64,000 nt of DNA. Origin: Pycnococcus provasolii. Its lineage: Eukaryota; Chlorophyta; Pseudoscourfieldiophyceae; Pseudoscourfieldiales. The DNA is taken from assembly GCA_049487715.1 (NCBI GenBank), contig CP150563.1, forward strand, positions 1 through 64,000, given 5' to 3'. Shown here one piece after another: positions 18,275 to 28,084 of the stretch. The number at the start of each line of letters is the position of its first letter. Positions within the stretch are counted from its first letter, which is position 1. The notes beneath the pieces are model-generated. The model made no database searches. It worked only from the letters and a program-made list of their open reading frames with translations, and had not been told where the DNA came from. A program made the position numbers and the translations under genes.

Positions 18275-19057
18275 TCAGCTCACGTCACCACGCACGGCAG
18301 TGCGATATGCAAACCACATCGCGTGCTCGTTTACAGCCTCGTCCGCTTTAGCTCCCACACCTAGTTCGCCGTGCGTGAGCTCGATCTGCAGCGTCTTGAC
18401 TCTCGATACTCTGTATCCACGCTTAGGCAAAAAGCCGTCCGGTGCCGCGCCGCCGTTGAACGCGGCGGTGTGCAACATCACGTGCAGCGACGTGACGGAG
18501 AGGCTCGTCTCCGACGAACCGCCACTCGCTTGCGCAAGCGCGTTTTCGTGCTCGACGAGCGCGCGTAGCGCCTGCCGTGCACACTGCGCGACGTGTTTTT
18601 CAGGCACTTCGTCGTTCGCGGCGACGACGTGCGGGAAGCGTACGGCGTAAGCCTCCACTGCGGACGTTGGTGTTTGGCCAAACACGAGATAGATGGTCGG
18701 GTTTGCGGCGGCAAACAGAGACGGCGACAGAGCGTTGCATAGTTCGCCTATGGCTGGCGCGACTTTCGACGTTCGGTCGAGCATAGCAAACGGACACGCG
18801 ATTTGCCCCCTCGCGTGCATGAGGTACTTGATAATCTCCGCCGTGACCCTTGACGCGACCGTGGGTGTGACGGGATGTGCGAGTCGTCGCGCAACGAAGT
18901 GCGCGTCGACGACGATATCCTCGCAGCTTGCGTCTGTGCGGCCTGCATCGTGCGCGTCCTGCCGTTCTGTTGTCGGCGGGTGTGCTGTGACCGTGGCTTT
19001 GTCGTTGTTGTTGTCATCGCCGCCGCCGTCACGTCGCAGCGACACGACTTTCACCAT
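18275..19057 (-). CDS. p31comet/MAD2L1BP-like HORMA-fold protein
   Basis: 260 residues from ATG 19057. p31comet binds closed MAD2 and recruits it to the TRIP13/PCH2 ATPase, which silences the spindle checkpoint; in plants it also acts in meiosis. Matching blocks: VTAEIIKYLMHARGQIACPF (compare ELLKYILHQRQQLPLPY in human), IYLVFGQTPTSAVEAYAV (compare the LILLGGNALSPKEFY block) and, at the C-terminus, FLPKRGYRVSRVKTLQIEL and HAMWFAYRTAVRG (compare FRPKLNYRVPSRG and IWFQAPVTFKG). The N-terminal ~45 residues are disordered. Order and spacing of four blocks agree, so I consider this likely, though identity is low. It is divergent from the VOC gene across 125 bases. Confidence 0.72.
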   Translation of the reverse strand: MVKVVSLRRDGGGDDNNNDKATVTAHPPTTERQDAHDAGRTDASCEDIVVDAHFVARRLAHPVTPTVASRVTAEIIKYLMHARGQIACPFAMLDRTSKVAPAIGELCNALSPSLFAAANPTIYLVFGQTPTSAVEAYAVRFPHVVAANDEVPEKHVAQCARQALRALVEHENALAQASGGSSETSLSVTSLHVMLHTAAFNGGAAPDGFLPKRGYRVSRVKTLQIELTHGELGVGAKADEAVNEHAMWFAYRTAVRGDVS

Positions 19058-19182
19058 GGCGCGCGCAGGATGGGGGAGGAGTTGGGGGGAAAAGAGGAAT
19101 CGAGTAGGGGTTATTTGGCGGTGTTGCGTGACGACTCACGACGCCCTCCCCCTCCCTCCAGACGCCAAAACACTGAAAAGCC

Positions 19183-20268
19183 ATGTCGCGCGCCGGCGGC
19201 GTGGGCAAAGTGATGAGGAGGAGCGCGCCGACGACGACGTCCAACATACGCCTGCTCGAACACGTCAACCTCAACGTGCCAGACCGGCGAAAGGCGTACG
19301 AGTTCTACGTCAACCGGCTCGGTGGCGCCGTCCACCCCAACGGAACGCTGCAAAGTCAACTGCACGTTAACTTTGGGGTGTGCCAGTTCCACTTACCATT
19401 CGCAAAGCCTGTTGACAGTGGCGCGTGCGCCGTGCCCGCAACCGACCTCTCTGTCGAAGGCGTTGACGCTGTTCCAGTCGTCGTCGACGAGTTTTATGGC
19501 GCCGCTCAGCTCTGGGACGGCATCATCGAGCTGTGGGTTGCGCAAGGGGGACTTTCCAAAATTGAAGAGGGGGAAGACGTTTGCGTGTGTGCAAGTGAAG
19601 ATGAAGCAAGGCGCGTGGCATGGCGTGCTCTCGAAGCACGCAAACGTGGAGATGTCGAAGCGGCTCGCGCGTGCTTATCAGACGAGGCACGCGAGAAGAC
19701 GAGCCGAGAAGACCATGGCGGTGAGAGTTTGGTGATCCTTTGCCCGTTTGGCAACGTCTTTGTGCTTCGCAGTGCGTCGGAACACGTTGCCGAAGAACTG
19801 CGTGAGCTGGGAACGCACCCAGGCAATCCGGATACGCCGCAAAGTCGCGTTATCGGTATTGCGCACGTGCACATCATAGCAAAGCCAGGTAGTGCAAAGG
19901 AAGCGCGTGCATTCTACGATGCGCTTGGTGCGACTACAACGCTTTCTTCTGAAGACCGAAGTCTCGATGTGGTCACCGGGAAATACCAGGTCTTTTCGAT
20001 CCACGACGACGAGCGCGCGGTCGATCATGACGCGTGTGAGACGAATGCAAGAGCTTGGGCTTACCACGTTTGCATGTACGTGAACGACGAAGACATCGAC
20101 GCGTTGAGGGCGAAGGTTGGAAGTGCGTATCACAACAGCGTTCGCTTCAAGGTGCTCGACTCCCTTTGCGCGCCTTTTCAAGTTCGAGCGCGCGCACTTG
20201 CGCCACGCTTTTATCTCGAGCACGAGATTCGAACGTTGCAAGCGCCAATGTGTCCTCTGAATGTGTAA
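19183..20268 (+). CDS. VOC (glyoxalase/bleomycin-resistance fold) family protein
   Basis: 361 residues from ATG 19183. Two VOC-type repeats are visible. The first begins IRLLEHVNLNVPDRRKAYEFYVNRLGG (from residue 22, H27 a potential metal ligand). The second begins IGIAHVHIIAKPGSAKEARAFYDALGA (about 225). Between them is a charged helical insert, and the first repeat is split by a long loop. The fold supports metal-dependent lyases, dioxygenases and binding proteins; the substrate cannot be read from the sequence. It converges on the Orai-like gene with 71 bases between stops. Confidence 0.75.
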   Translation: MSRAGGVGKVMRRSAPTTTSNIRLLEHVNLNVPDRRKAYEFYVNRLGGAVHPNGTLQSQLHVNFGVCQFHLPFAKPVDSGACAVPATDLSVEGVDAVPVVVDEFYGAAQLWDGIIELWVAQGGLSKIEEGEDVCVCASEDEARRVAWRALEARKRGDVEAARACLSDEAREKTSREDHGGESLVILCPFGNVFVLRSASEHVAEELRELGTHPGNPDTPQSRVIGIAHVHIIAKPGSAKEARAFYDALGATTTLSSEDRSLDVVTGKYQVFSIHDDERAVDHDACETNARAWAYHVCMYVNDEDIDALRAKVGSAYHNSVRFKVLDSLCAPFQVRARALAPRFYLEHEIRTLQAPMCPLNV

Positions 20269-20339
20269 CAAAGCAAAATTGGTTGAAGCTCTCAAAATAG
20301 GTTCAATAAGGTTCAAAGCCTCCTTAGTTGGTATCCTTA

Positions 20340-20987
20340 TTACACGTTACTTCTACTGTTTTCGTTGCCTCCGGCGACGCCGTCAATCTTCATTCGGTTC
20401 AACTGGTCCGGTCTTGCAGACGGGCCAACTTCCCACAGGTCGCTGAAGTCGATCGTTTCCTGGTCAGTGAACCAGAACTTATTAAACCTCTCTCTGGTCG
20501 AGCTGAGAATGTTGTACAGAGAAAGTGACAGGATGCAAGCCGCGGCGATTGCCGTTTCAGGGCGCATCTTTACGAACGCCGCGGCAATCGCCATAAAATG
20601 TGCAAAAATAACGCCGCATCCAAAGTAAATGAAAATAGTCCTCCGTTCCTTGTTCATCGCCTCCACGCTGCGGAACATGGACCCGTCGGGGCCGCGCAGG
20701 GCGAGCGACGAGCCCAGCACTGTGACTGTGGTCGTGCTTGCGATCGTGTTGAGGTTGGCAGCGAGGCAGAGGATACAAGATATGTTGAAGCACATCTGAA
20801 CGAACGGCGGCACGTGCTCTGGGACGTGCAGCTCGACCATGGCGACGACAGCGCACGACGCGAGCACGGAACTCTGCAGGCCGATCTCCCCGTAGTTCCT
20901 TTCGTACAGGTCGAGTTCCTTGGACTTAAGCTTGACCGCCTGGTCCTTGATGGAGCTCTGCAGCAGGAGGCGGTCGGCGGCGAGCAT
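20340..20987 (-). CDS. Orai-like calcium channel subunit (CRAC-channel family)
   Basis: 215 residues from ATG 20987; the frame is open further to 21185, but that extension translates a telomere-type repeat. Four membrane segments fit the Orai layout. The first, SVLASCAVVAMVELHV, carries E52 at the position of the human Orai1 selectivity-filter glutamate (compare LSGFAMVAMVEVQL). It is preceded by a basic helix (IKDQAVKLKSKELDLYER) like the Orai N-terminal extension. A second TM is followed by VEAMNKERRTIFIYFGCGV, then TM3 with AHFMAIAAAFVK and TM4. Orai homologues are known in green algae and non-flowering plants. STIM is not found in this window. The true start is uncertain. Confidence 0.72.
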   Translation of the reverse strand: MLAADRLLLQSSIKDQAVKLKSKELDLYERNYGEIGLQSSVLASCAVVAMVELHVPEHVPPFVQMCFNISCILCLAANLNTIASTTTVTVLGSSLALRGPDGSMFRSVEAMNKERRTIFIYFGCGVIFAHFMAIAAAFVKMRPETAIAAACILSLSLYNILSSTRERFNKFWFTDQETIDFSDLWEVGPSARPDQLNRMKIDGVAGGNENSRSNV

Positions 20988-21304
20988 GAGGAGGTAGTAC
21001 TTCGTGTTGTGCAGTCTCGCGGATGAGTGAGGGAGTGGTGGCGATGGCCCGGCGCATGGCAACACCAAAGCGGGCCAATATCTCGCGTCTACGGGAGACG
21101 CACATTGAATACACCAGGCTTGGCGCCCGTTAGGGTTAGGGTTAGGGTGAAGTCTCTCTCCCAACGATTCAAAGCGCTCTTTCAAACCCAGAGGGGTTGT
21201 GTGACTGTGCCTACTGCCTTTCAGTCCTCCTGTCAGTCGTCTTCTGAAACAACGTCACTGCTTCGCTCGACGACTCGGCGCTACGCACACAAGGTCCAAT
21301 CACC
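20988..21304. promoter_or_regulatory. Divergent upstream gap, Orai-like and KCC genes, with telomere-type repeat
   Basis: 317 bases between divergent starts. Three G-strand TTAGGG units lie at about 21130-21148. No gene is supported. Confidence 0.6.
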
Positions 21305-24300
21305 ATGCACGACGACGACGAATACGATGACGACGACGACTTCTTCTCACCGCCACCAATGATGATGCAGAACAAACGAATGGAAAGTATGAACTTAGAA
21401 GACGGTCGTCATCATGGTGGGGGAGGAGGAGGAGGATTGCGCCGCATCTCGCTTCCGATATATAGCGCGCATGGAATTGTCACGAAAGAACAGAACTCCC
21501 TCAGGCGCGTGTCCACGAGTGCCGCGGAAATACAACAGCAGCAGCAGCAGCAGCAACAACACAGCAACAACAAACAGCGACAACGACGAACGCGAAGCGT
21601 ACAATTGAAGAATGGACTGATACATGAAGAAGAAGAGACGCAGCAGCAACAACAACAACAGGATGACGACGGCGACGCTCTACCATCACCACCAGGAAAA
21701 AAACATGATGACCAGCACCTGCTTGGAATGATTCACGGTGTCTACGTGCCAGTACTCGAGAATATGTGGGGTGTACTCATATTCCTCCGATTCTTCTACA
21801 TTGTTGGCAATGCGGGCGTGTTTGAAACGCTCGGCATCGTCGCCATCTCTTTCTTCGCGGCGCTGCTCACAACCTTCTCGCTCTCCGCCATCGCGACGAA
21901 CGGACCCATCGATCATGGAGGTGCGTACTTCATCATCTCACGTGCTGTCGGACCGCGCGTGGGTGCGGCGATTGGACTCGTCTACTTCCTTGGTGTAAGC
22001 CTGCTGGCGGTCCTTGAGGCACTCGGTGCGGTGGAAATGCTGCTGTTCACCGCGCCAGTGCTCTCCTTCACCTCCGCAAATCGCGCGTGGGGTTCAATAT
22101 TCATTGCGCTGCTTTTCACCATGGTGTACGCGGGAGTTCGAATGGTTGCGAAATTTGGCATCCTCTTTGCGATAATCGTCGTGCTCACGCTGATATCGTA
22201 TTACGTCGGTCTTGGCGTGGCGCCGAACGCGAGAGCACCCTGCGAGGTGACGGGACTGCAGTGGTCGACGCTACAAGGCAACTTGTACCCCGCCTACAAT
22301 ACCGAACAGTCGTTTGCCACCATGCTCACGCTTTTCTTTCCTTGCTTCACAGGCTTCCTCAGCGGTGCAAACCGATCGATGTCGCTGAAGGATCCCACGA
22401 AGGCGATTCCTCGGGGCACCATCGCTGCTGTCGTCACAAGCCTGGTCGTATATACGAGCTTCTTCATGCTCTGGGCGTCCGTGGCGCCGCGCCAGTACCT
22501 GACGTGGGGATCCACCACGCGCAATGACCTGTGGCCTGGATCCCAAGGTCGGTATCCAGAAGGCACGACGCGTGCGGACGTATGCCCCAACTTATCGGAG
22601 GACAGCCTTGCTTTTGCGCCAGCACCGGGTGGAGATTTCGTCGACGTGTTCGACGACGCGTACTTTGGTGTCCGCCGACTCGCCCGACGTCTGCTGGCTA
22701 GCGCGGGAAGCTCCGATTCGTTGTACGTCATCACAGATATCGTCTGGCCTCTTCCAATCGTAACGCAGATTGGAGTCATAATCGCTTCACTTGCGCAGGC
22801 TATGCAGTGCCTCGTCGTGTCTCCACGTATGCTCCAGGCCATTGCGCAAGATGGGACGATTCCCGTGCTCAAGCCATTGCGGGTCATGGGAGGTAAATTC
22901 AACGATGAACCGAGGCGCGCACTGATCTGCACGGGAATCATCTGTCTGCTTGGCGTCCAGATTGGAAAACTCGATCCCGTCGCGCCGATGCTTAGCGTGT
23001 GCTTCCTTGTGTGCTACTCCGCGCTGAACCTGTCGACAGCCATACACTCGTACACGCACTCGCCCGACTGGCGTCCTACCTTTCCCATCAGGCACTGGAG
23101 CGTTAGCATGCTCGGCTTTCTGCTGTGCGCCGCGCTGGCATTTGTGATCAATTGGATGTACAGCCTCATTCTGATGTTTGCCGTGCTCGTCATCTCCGTC
23201 TACGTCGCGTGGTGCGACGTGGCTGTATCGTGGGGCACGGGATTTGGAGGACTACAGCTGAAGCTCGCGCTGCGATGGGCCACTCATAGGCAGCACCAGC
23301 TTCACACGACAGGTACTCACATCTCGCAATGGCGCCCTCAGCTTCTCATCATCCGTCGTCCCGACGAAACACGCACGGCGCTACGCAAGCAGCGTCTGCT
23401 TGAGGTGGCATATCAGCTCAAGCACGGTGGTGGACTCACCTGCCTGGCTTCCATCATGGAAGGCGATGCTACGGATCCAGATTCGCGTGCGATGCTTGCC
23501 AAGGTGAAGAGAAATCTCGAGCGCGAGCTGTATTTGATTCGTGAGGAGGAGACGTCGTCGTATTCGCCATTCGTGCGTAGTGGGCCCAAAAACGACAACA
23601 ACTACAATGGCGGAGGAGGGAATGATGATGGTGATGATGATGATGATGATGAGAGGAGGAGGACTACGCATCGTGTTGTTGACATGACGACGATGTCCGA
23701 CGACGCAGCACCATCCTCATGTTGTGATGATGACGATGATGATATGAAGGATGTGGAGGAGGAGAGGCGGCGAACGTGCTGTCACCGCCCATCATGGTGC
23801 TCATGGTGCAACTTTGACATCAGACACTGGTCACACTGCTGCCGTGCATGGTTGCAGCGAAGTCGCACGGGTGTGCGTAAAACCATCCAGATGGGAGGGG
23901 GAAAGAAGCAACGCGTCGTCAAGATTGCCGGATTCGTGCAGGCTGTGATCGTCGCGGATTGGCGTGTCGGTCTAACGGCAGCCCTGCAAGCGATCGGGCT
24001 TGGCGCTCTTGAGCCGAATATGGTGCTGACAAGCCTTTCCACCACTGCTGCGGCGAGCTCAGGTGGCGGCGGTGGCGGCGGCGGCAATGGCGATGGCGGT
24101 GATCATACACCATCATCAGGAGGCGCGGATGGCAAGATACACCTCGGAAGCCTTCTTCGCATTTCTGCAAATGTGGGCAAGGTGGCATGCGTGGTGCACT
24201 CCCTCGGCGCGTGGCCGACGAATGCGCGTCAGCTCAGCGAAGAATGGAAGACGTCACGTCGCGACATAAGTGGCGATGATGACGGTGTCGGGCCGTCAAG

Positions 24301-25327
24301 CGAGACGATCGACGTTTGGTGGGTGAATCACGATGGTGGATTGCTCTTGCTGCTTGCTCATCTCTTGCGCCGCGACAACGTGTGGCGAAAGTGCAAGCTT
24401 CGCGTGTTCTGCATTGTGAATGCTGTCACAGATCCCGAGCAGAACGATGCATTCACCAATGCGATGAAAAAGGAGCTCGATGACAGCCGCATCAAGGCGG
24501 ACACCGTGACAGTCGTGTCGCTTGCACGCGAGGAGTGCTTCGCCATCCTGCACGACGTGGATCGCGCTTCTTCATGCGTGTCTGAATTTGGGTCAGACGA
24601 CGACGACGAAGACTACCAACGCCTAGGTACCATCAACGAAATGATGATACCTACTACTGCTGCTGCTGCGGCAGACGAGAGTGGCGGCGGCGGCGGCGGC
24701 GGCGGTGCTCAGCCAACGAATCGCGAATCGTGCGTGTCCATCACAGCAAGTCGTGGAGGAGGAGGAGGTGGTGGTGGTGATACCCAAAGGCGTGTGACGA
24801 GCACTGCCGTGAACCTCAACCTGCTCTCTTCGTGCAGGACGATGCGAGACACGTCGCTCAGCAGACGCATGAGCACTCTGTTGCGAACGCTGATTGCGCA
24901 ATCGTCGGCGAGGCAACGATCATCATCATCAACCGGCGAGGCGCGCACCACCACGTGCGATGATGCAGCGCCGTCCTCTCCGATTGACGACAGCGACGAC
25001 GCCGGTGTCTCTGGCGGCGACGGCGACGACGACAACGACGCGCACGTGCCTTTCCACGTGCAGGCGACGACGCTCCACCAAGCCATCCAGCGGCACAGCC
25101 GTCGTGCAAGCCTCGTGCTCATCAATCTGCCTGGACCGAGCATGGCCTTGCGCGACGATCCGACCGGATCTTCTTCTTCTCCTCCTCAATCTGATGCGAA
25201 GGAGACGGATTTGGCTTATGTGCAATTCATGGAGACGGTTGTTGGCATGGGAACTGGTCAGCAGCCCTTACGTCGTGCTATGCTCGTGCACGGCACTGGT
25301 CAGGAGCACATTTCGAACATTTCGTAG
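21305..25327 (+). CDS. Cation-chloride cotransporter, KCC-type (SLC12 family)
   Basis: 1340 residues, single exon. The acidic and Q-rich N-terminus (about 1-140) is followed by GVYVPVLENMWGVLIFLRF, the first TM of the family (compare GVYLPCLQNIFGVILFLR in KCC). Twelve TMs lie to about residue 640, including GPIDHGGAYFIISRAVGP and FFPCFTGFLSGANRSMSLKDP. The large C-terminal cytosolic domain has FVQAVIVADWRVGLTAALQAIGLGALEPN, DVWWVNHDGGLLLLLAHLLRR and LVLINLPGPS, all KCC hallmarks. It would move K+ and Cl- together, electroneutrally, for volume and turgor control. The C-terminal domain is interrupted by at least four low-complexity inserts (D/E runs near 770-825, and G runs near 920, 1125 and 1155) encoded by GAT/GAC and GGC/GGA repeats, which makes it longer than animal KCCs (about 1100). 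Confidence 0.93.
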   Translation: MHDDDEYDDDDDFFSPPPMMMQNKRMESMNLEDGRHHGGGGGGGLRRISLPIYSAHGIVTKEQNSLRRVSTSAAEIQQQQQQQQQHSNNKQRQRRTRSVQLKNGLIHEEEETQQQQQQQDDDGDALPSPPGKKHDDQHLLGMIHGVYVPVLENMWGVLIFLRFFYIVGNAGVFETLGIVAISFFAALLTTFSLSAIATNGPIDHGGAYFIISRAVGPRVGAAIGLVYFLGVSLLAVLEALGAVEMLLFTAPVLSFTSANRAWGSIFIALLFTMVYAGVRMVAKFGILFAIIVVLTLISYYVGLGVAPNARAPCEVTGLQWSTLQGNLYPAYNTEQSFATMLTLFFPCFTGFLSGANRSMSLKDPTKAIPRGTIAAVVTSLVVYTSFFMLWASVAPRQYLTWGSTTRNDLWPGSQGRYPEGTTRADVCPNLSEDSLAFAPAPGGDFVDVFDDAYFGVRRLARRLLASAGSSDSLYVITDIVWPLPIVTQIGVIIASLAQAMQCLVVSPRMLQAIAQDGTIPVLKPLRVMGGKFNDEPRRALICTGIICLLGVQIGKLDPVAPMLSVCFLVCYSALNLSTAIHSYTHSPDWRPTFPIRHWSVSMLGFLLCAALAFVINWMYSLILMFAVLVISVYVAWCDVAVSWGTGFGGLQLKLALRWATHRQHQLHTTGTHISQWRPQLLIIRRPDETRTALRKQRLLEVAYQLKHGGGLTCLASIMEGDATDPDSRAMLAKVKRNLERELYLIREEETSSYSPFVRSGPKNDNNYNGGGGNDDGDDDDDDERRRTTHRVVDMTTMSDDAAPSSCCDDDDDDMKDVEEERRRTCCHRPSWCSWCNFDIRHWSHCCRAWLQRSRTGVRKTIQMGGGKKQRVVKIAGFVQAVIVADWRVGLTAALQAIGLGALEPNMVLTSLSTTAAASSGGGGGGGGNGDGGDHTPSSGGADGKIHLGSLLRISANVGKVACVVHSLGAWPTNARQLSEEWKTSRRDISGDDDGVGPSSETIDVWWVNHDGGLLLLLAHLLRRDNVWRKCKLRVFCIVNAVTDPEQNDAFTNAMKKELDDSRIKADTVTVVSLAREECFAILHDVDRASSCVSEFGSDDDDEDYQRLGTINEMMIPTTAAAAADESGGGGGGGGAQPTNRESCVSITASRGGGGGGGGDTQRRVTSTAVNLNLLSSCRTMRDTSLSRRMSTLLRTLIAQSSARQRSSSSTGEARTTTCDDAAPSSPIDDSDDAGVSGGDGDDDNDAHVPFHVQATTLHQAIQRHSRRASLVLINLPGPSMALRDDPTGSSSSPPQSDAKETDLAYVQFMETVVGMGTGQQPLRRAMLVHGTGQEHISNIS

Positions 25328-25431
25328 ACACCACGTAGCGTCCGCACAGCAGACTACCTATGGTTGCTCATTCAAATAAGTGTAATGAAATAGAGAAAAA
25401 TGGTAAAAACATCAATTTTGCGAAATTTAAA

Positions 25432-26904
25432 CTATCTCTTCTCTGTTGTGCCGTCGCCGTCTTCGTTTTCACCATCATCTTGCACGCCACCGTCGTTATC
25501 AAGATTAAGCTGTGCATCGTAAAATTCACGTAGGCTCGACCCTGGCTCAAGGTGGTGCAAGTCATCCTTCGTGAGCGCATCCACGAGATCTTCGTCGTCA
25601 TCGAGTCCCATCTGCACGCTTTCGAGATCCTCCAGGCTCGGATACATTTCGCCTCCGCGCTCCATGCGCAGCTGCTTTTGCTCCTCCTCCTCAATGAGCT
25701 TCTGCCACAACTCCGCGTCAAAGTCGGTGTCATCCTCATCCTCCCACGCCGGTCGTGCATCCATGAGCGCGCGTCCCGTTTCGCGGTCAATGGGAATTCG
25801 CAGGCCCATGCGACCTTTGCTTGCATCTTCGGCAATGCGTTCGTCGAAGAGCTTGTCGTCGAGGCTGTTTGCAGACGGTGAACTCGGGTCGTCCATGACT
25901 TGCCCAACGTCGCTTCGATACACACCCTTTCCATCCCAGATGGTGGACTTGGTTTCGCCGTTTCCTTCGCCGTCGTCGTCGCCGTCGTCGCCGTCTTCGG
26001 CAGCGGCGTCGTCGTCGTGCACTTCGATGCTGTCTCCGCCAACAATCACGCTGCGTATGCTCATGAACTCCTCGCCAAGTCCCGCGAGCATGTTCAGCAA
26101 GACGTCGAGCGCCATCTCGTCCGCCGTTCCTAAGTCGAACCAGCACCTTGCCCACCTTCCTCGGTACTCCACGTCCTCTCCCATGGCGTGAAATCGACCA
26201 GGCAGAGTTTCAATCAGCTGACTACGGTCGTACTTGAATTCTCCGTCCTGCATTTTCATCGCACCCGCCGTCTGGCACTGCGTATTGAGCGCGTTGTACC
26301 CTCCCGAGCGGCCGACGGCAAACCAGCTCGCTAGAAGCGCCGACAGGATTTCTTTCTGGTCGGTGGTTGGTGGCGAGGGCATTTCAATCCAAATCCACAG
26401 ACTCACCATATTGAACGGCGTTTGAAACTTCACGCGCGTCGTGTCGAACGTCGGCGCGCTCTTCGACACGCCACCCACGGGCTTGCTGTACTGCTCGTCG
26501 AGGTCGCGTTGCATGCGAAACTTGATGAGCTGCGGGTTGCCGCCCGTTCCCTCGAGAATGTTAGCGAGCTCCTTGTCGAATCGCGCCTCCTCGTACAGCT
26601 GCTTGACCCACGGCAGGCGTTCGTCGGGCGGCACGGGCGTGAACGACGTCGACGCTGCGTCCGGGTCGTCGCGCCACGCCTTGTACTCCTCGAGTTCTTT
26701 CTGCTTGCGTTCCGCCGCCGCCATCGCCTCGTCGCGACCACGCTCGTACGTTCCGTTCTTGCGAGGTTGCGGGAGACGCGCGCCCTGCGCACGCCTGCCC
26801 TTGGGCCGGCCCCGTATGACGTCGTCGATGGAGCCGACCATGGCGCGCGCGTGCACGCGTGCTCGGGCGCTGCCGAGGCGAACAACATGTGGAGCAGCCG
26901 CCAT
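25432..26904 (-). CDS. DUF3531-type protein, probably plastid
   Basis: 490 residues from ATG 26904. The N-terminus MAAAPHVVRLGSARARVHAR is transit-peptide-like. The core (about 150-275) has FQTPFNMVSLWIWIEMPSPPTTDQKEILSALLASWFAVGRSGGYNALNTQ, the W-x-W and sWFvlGr.GgyNalN pattern I associate with DUF3531, a family of plants, algae and cyanobacteria with no assigned activity. YRGRWARCWFDLGTADEMALDVLLNML continues the domain. A long acidic insert (about 300-320, DDDAAAEDGDDGDDDGEGN) and an acidic C-terminus follow. Function unknown; presence across oxygenic phototrophs suggests a plastid role. Confidence 0.65.
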   Translation of the reverse strand: MAAAPHVVRLGSARARVHARAMVGSIDDVIRGRPKGRRAQGARLPQPRKNGTYERGRDEAMAAAERKQKELEEYKAWRDDPDAASTSFTPVPPDERLPWVKQLYEEARFDKELANILEGTGGNPQLIKFRMQRDLDEQYSKPVGGVSKSAPTFDTTRVKFQTPFNMVSLWIWIEMPSPPTTDQKEILSALLASWFAVGRSGGYNALNTQCQTAGAMKMQDGEFKYDRSQLIETLPGRFHAMGEDVEYRGRWARCWFDLGTADEMALDVLLNMLAGLGEEFMSIRSVIVGGDSIEVHDDDAAAEDGDDGDDDGEGNGETKSTIWDGKGVYRSDVGQVMDDPSSPSANSLDDKLFDERIAEDASKGRMGLRIPIDRETGRALMDARPAWEDEDDTDFDAELWQKLIEEEEQKQLRMERGGEMYPSLEDLESVQMGLDDDEDLVDALTKDDLHHLEPGSSLREFYDAQLNLDNDGGVQDDGENEDGDGTTEKR

Positions 26905-27330
26905 TATTGAGGAGGAAGAAAACGAGGAAGGAGGACAAGGGGGAAAAATAAAAAGCGAAAAAGTCAAAAAGCGAAATATCTCGCTTTTTCCAAACCCCCA
27001 TTCGCCGCCAGAGACCTTCGAAGGTTAGGGGTTGGGATGGGCGGACATGCCGAGGTGATGGGAGTAGGTTAAACTTTACAGCAACTACCGTATGTGTATG
27101 TATGGTAATTTTTTATGGTAGCAAAAACTCAACAGCCTCTCCTTATTAGTTCAACTGAACAAGTCGTTTATTTCTGTTCAGTTGGCAGGTAAGGTTAGCA
27201 GGCAGTTGGCAACAGTCTCAATCGTGTATGAGAGAAGGAGAAGGAGAAAGGAGAAGGAGGAGGTAGTGGTGGTGGTGGTGGTGGTGCAAGGTGGTGGTGG
27301 CTTCGCTTCGCCCGCAGGCTCGTGTTGTAA
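26905..27330. other. Intergenic, no gene seen
   Basis: Includes a degenerate G-strand telomere-like run (GGTTAGGGGTTGGG, about 27023), an AT-rich stretch (27080-27180) and a GGAGAA/GGT microsatellite (27230-27300). It holds the promoter of the DUF3531 gene and the 3' end of the next minus-strand gene. Confidence 0.55.
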
Positions 27331-28049
27331 TCACAAGTCACGGCAGAGATTCGGGCCCAGGTACCGGTCTAGCTCGGGCGAAAACACCTCGTAGATCACC
27401 GTCAACGGCTCGCCGTCGTGGTAGAACGTGTAGTGGCGGGCCCAGAACGGCCCCGCGTGGCCAAACCCAGCCTCGAGCTCGGCGCAGTTGCCAAACTCAA
27501 GCGACTCAATCTGACGGTGGATATCAACACCCTTCTTCTGCAGACTCACCCAGATGGGTAAACTGCTGTTCGCCAAATACGAGTCCACAGTCTCGGCATT
27601 CCACCAGCTGCACGCGTACACGAGAGGCGTTCCCACCTGGTCGTTCAACCAAACCTGGCGCTGCAGGCGTGGGCCTGGCACAGCCGCGACGGCCGCTGGC
27701 AGCGCAGGGAACGTGTCCTCGTCGCCAATGTGCTTCATCTCGAAGCAGTCCGCCTCCGTCTTCATGTCTGTGAGCAGCTGCAGGTGCCGTGTGACGCTTC
27801 CGTCGCTCAGAAGCATCATGCGCCATGCGGGAGACAGAAGCGATCGCGTGACGTCGCCACGCGCCATGAGAAGGCGTTCGGAACTCTGCCAGAGCGCGTC
27901 GACGCCGTACCATTGTTTTGTGGTTGTGTCGGTGGTGTTTATTGTGGAAGGCTTCAGCGTGTACTTTTTCGACGACTCGCGGCGCGCGTCTGTCCAGTCG
28001 TACGAGCCGCTTGCTGCTTTGGTGTCCCCAAGCCGGTTGATGAGAAGGT

Positions 28050-28084
<35 letters not shown>

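Noticed and set aside
21129-21185. N-terminal extension of the Orai-like protein (HPNPNPNG)
   Set aside because: It is the translation of the telomere-type repeat; the first convincing ATG is at 20987.
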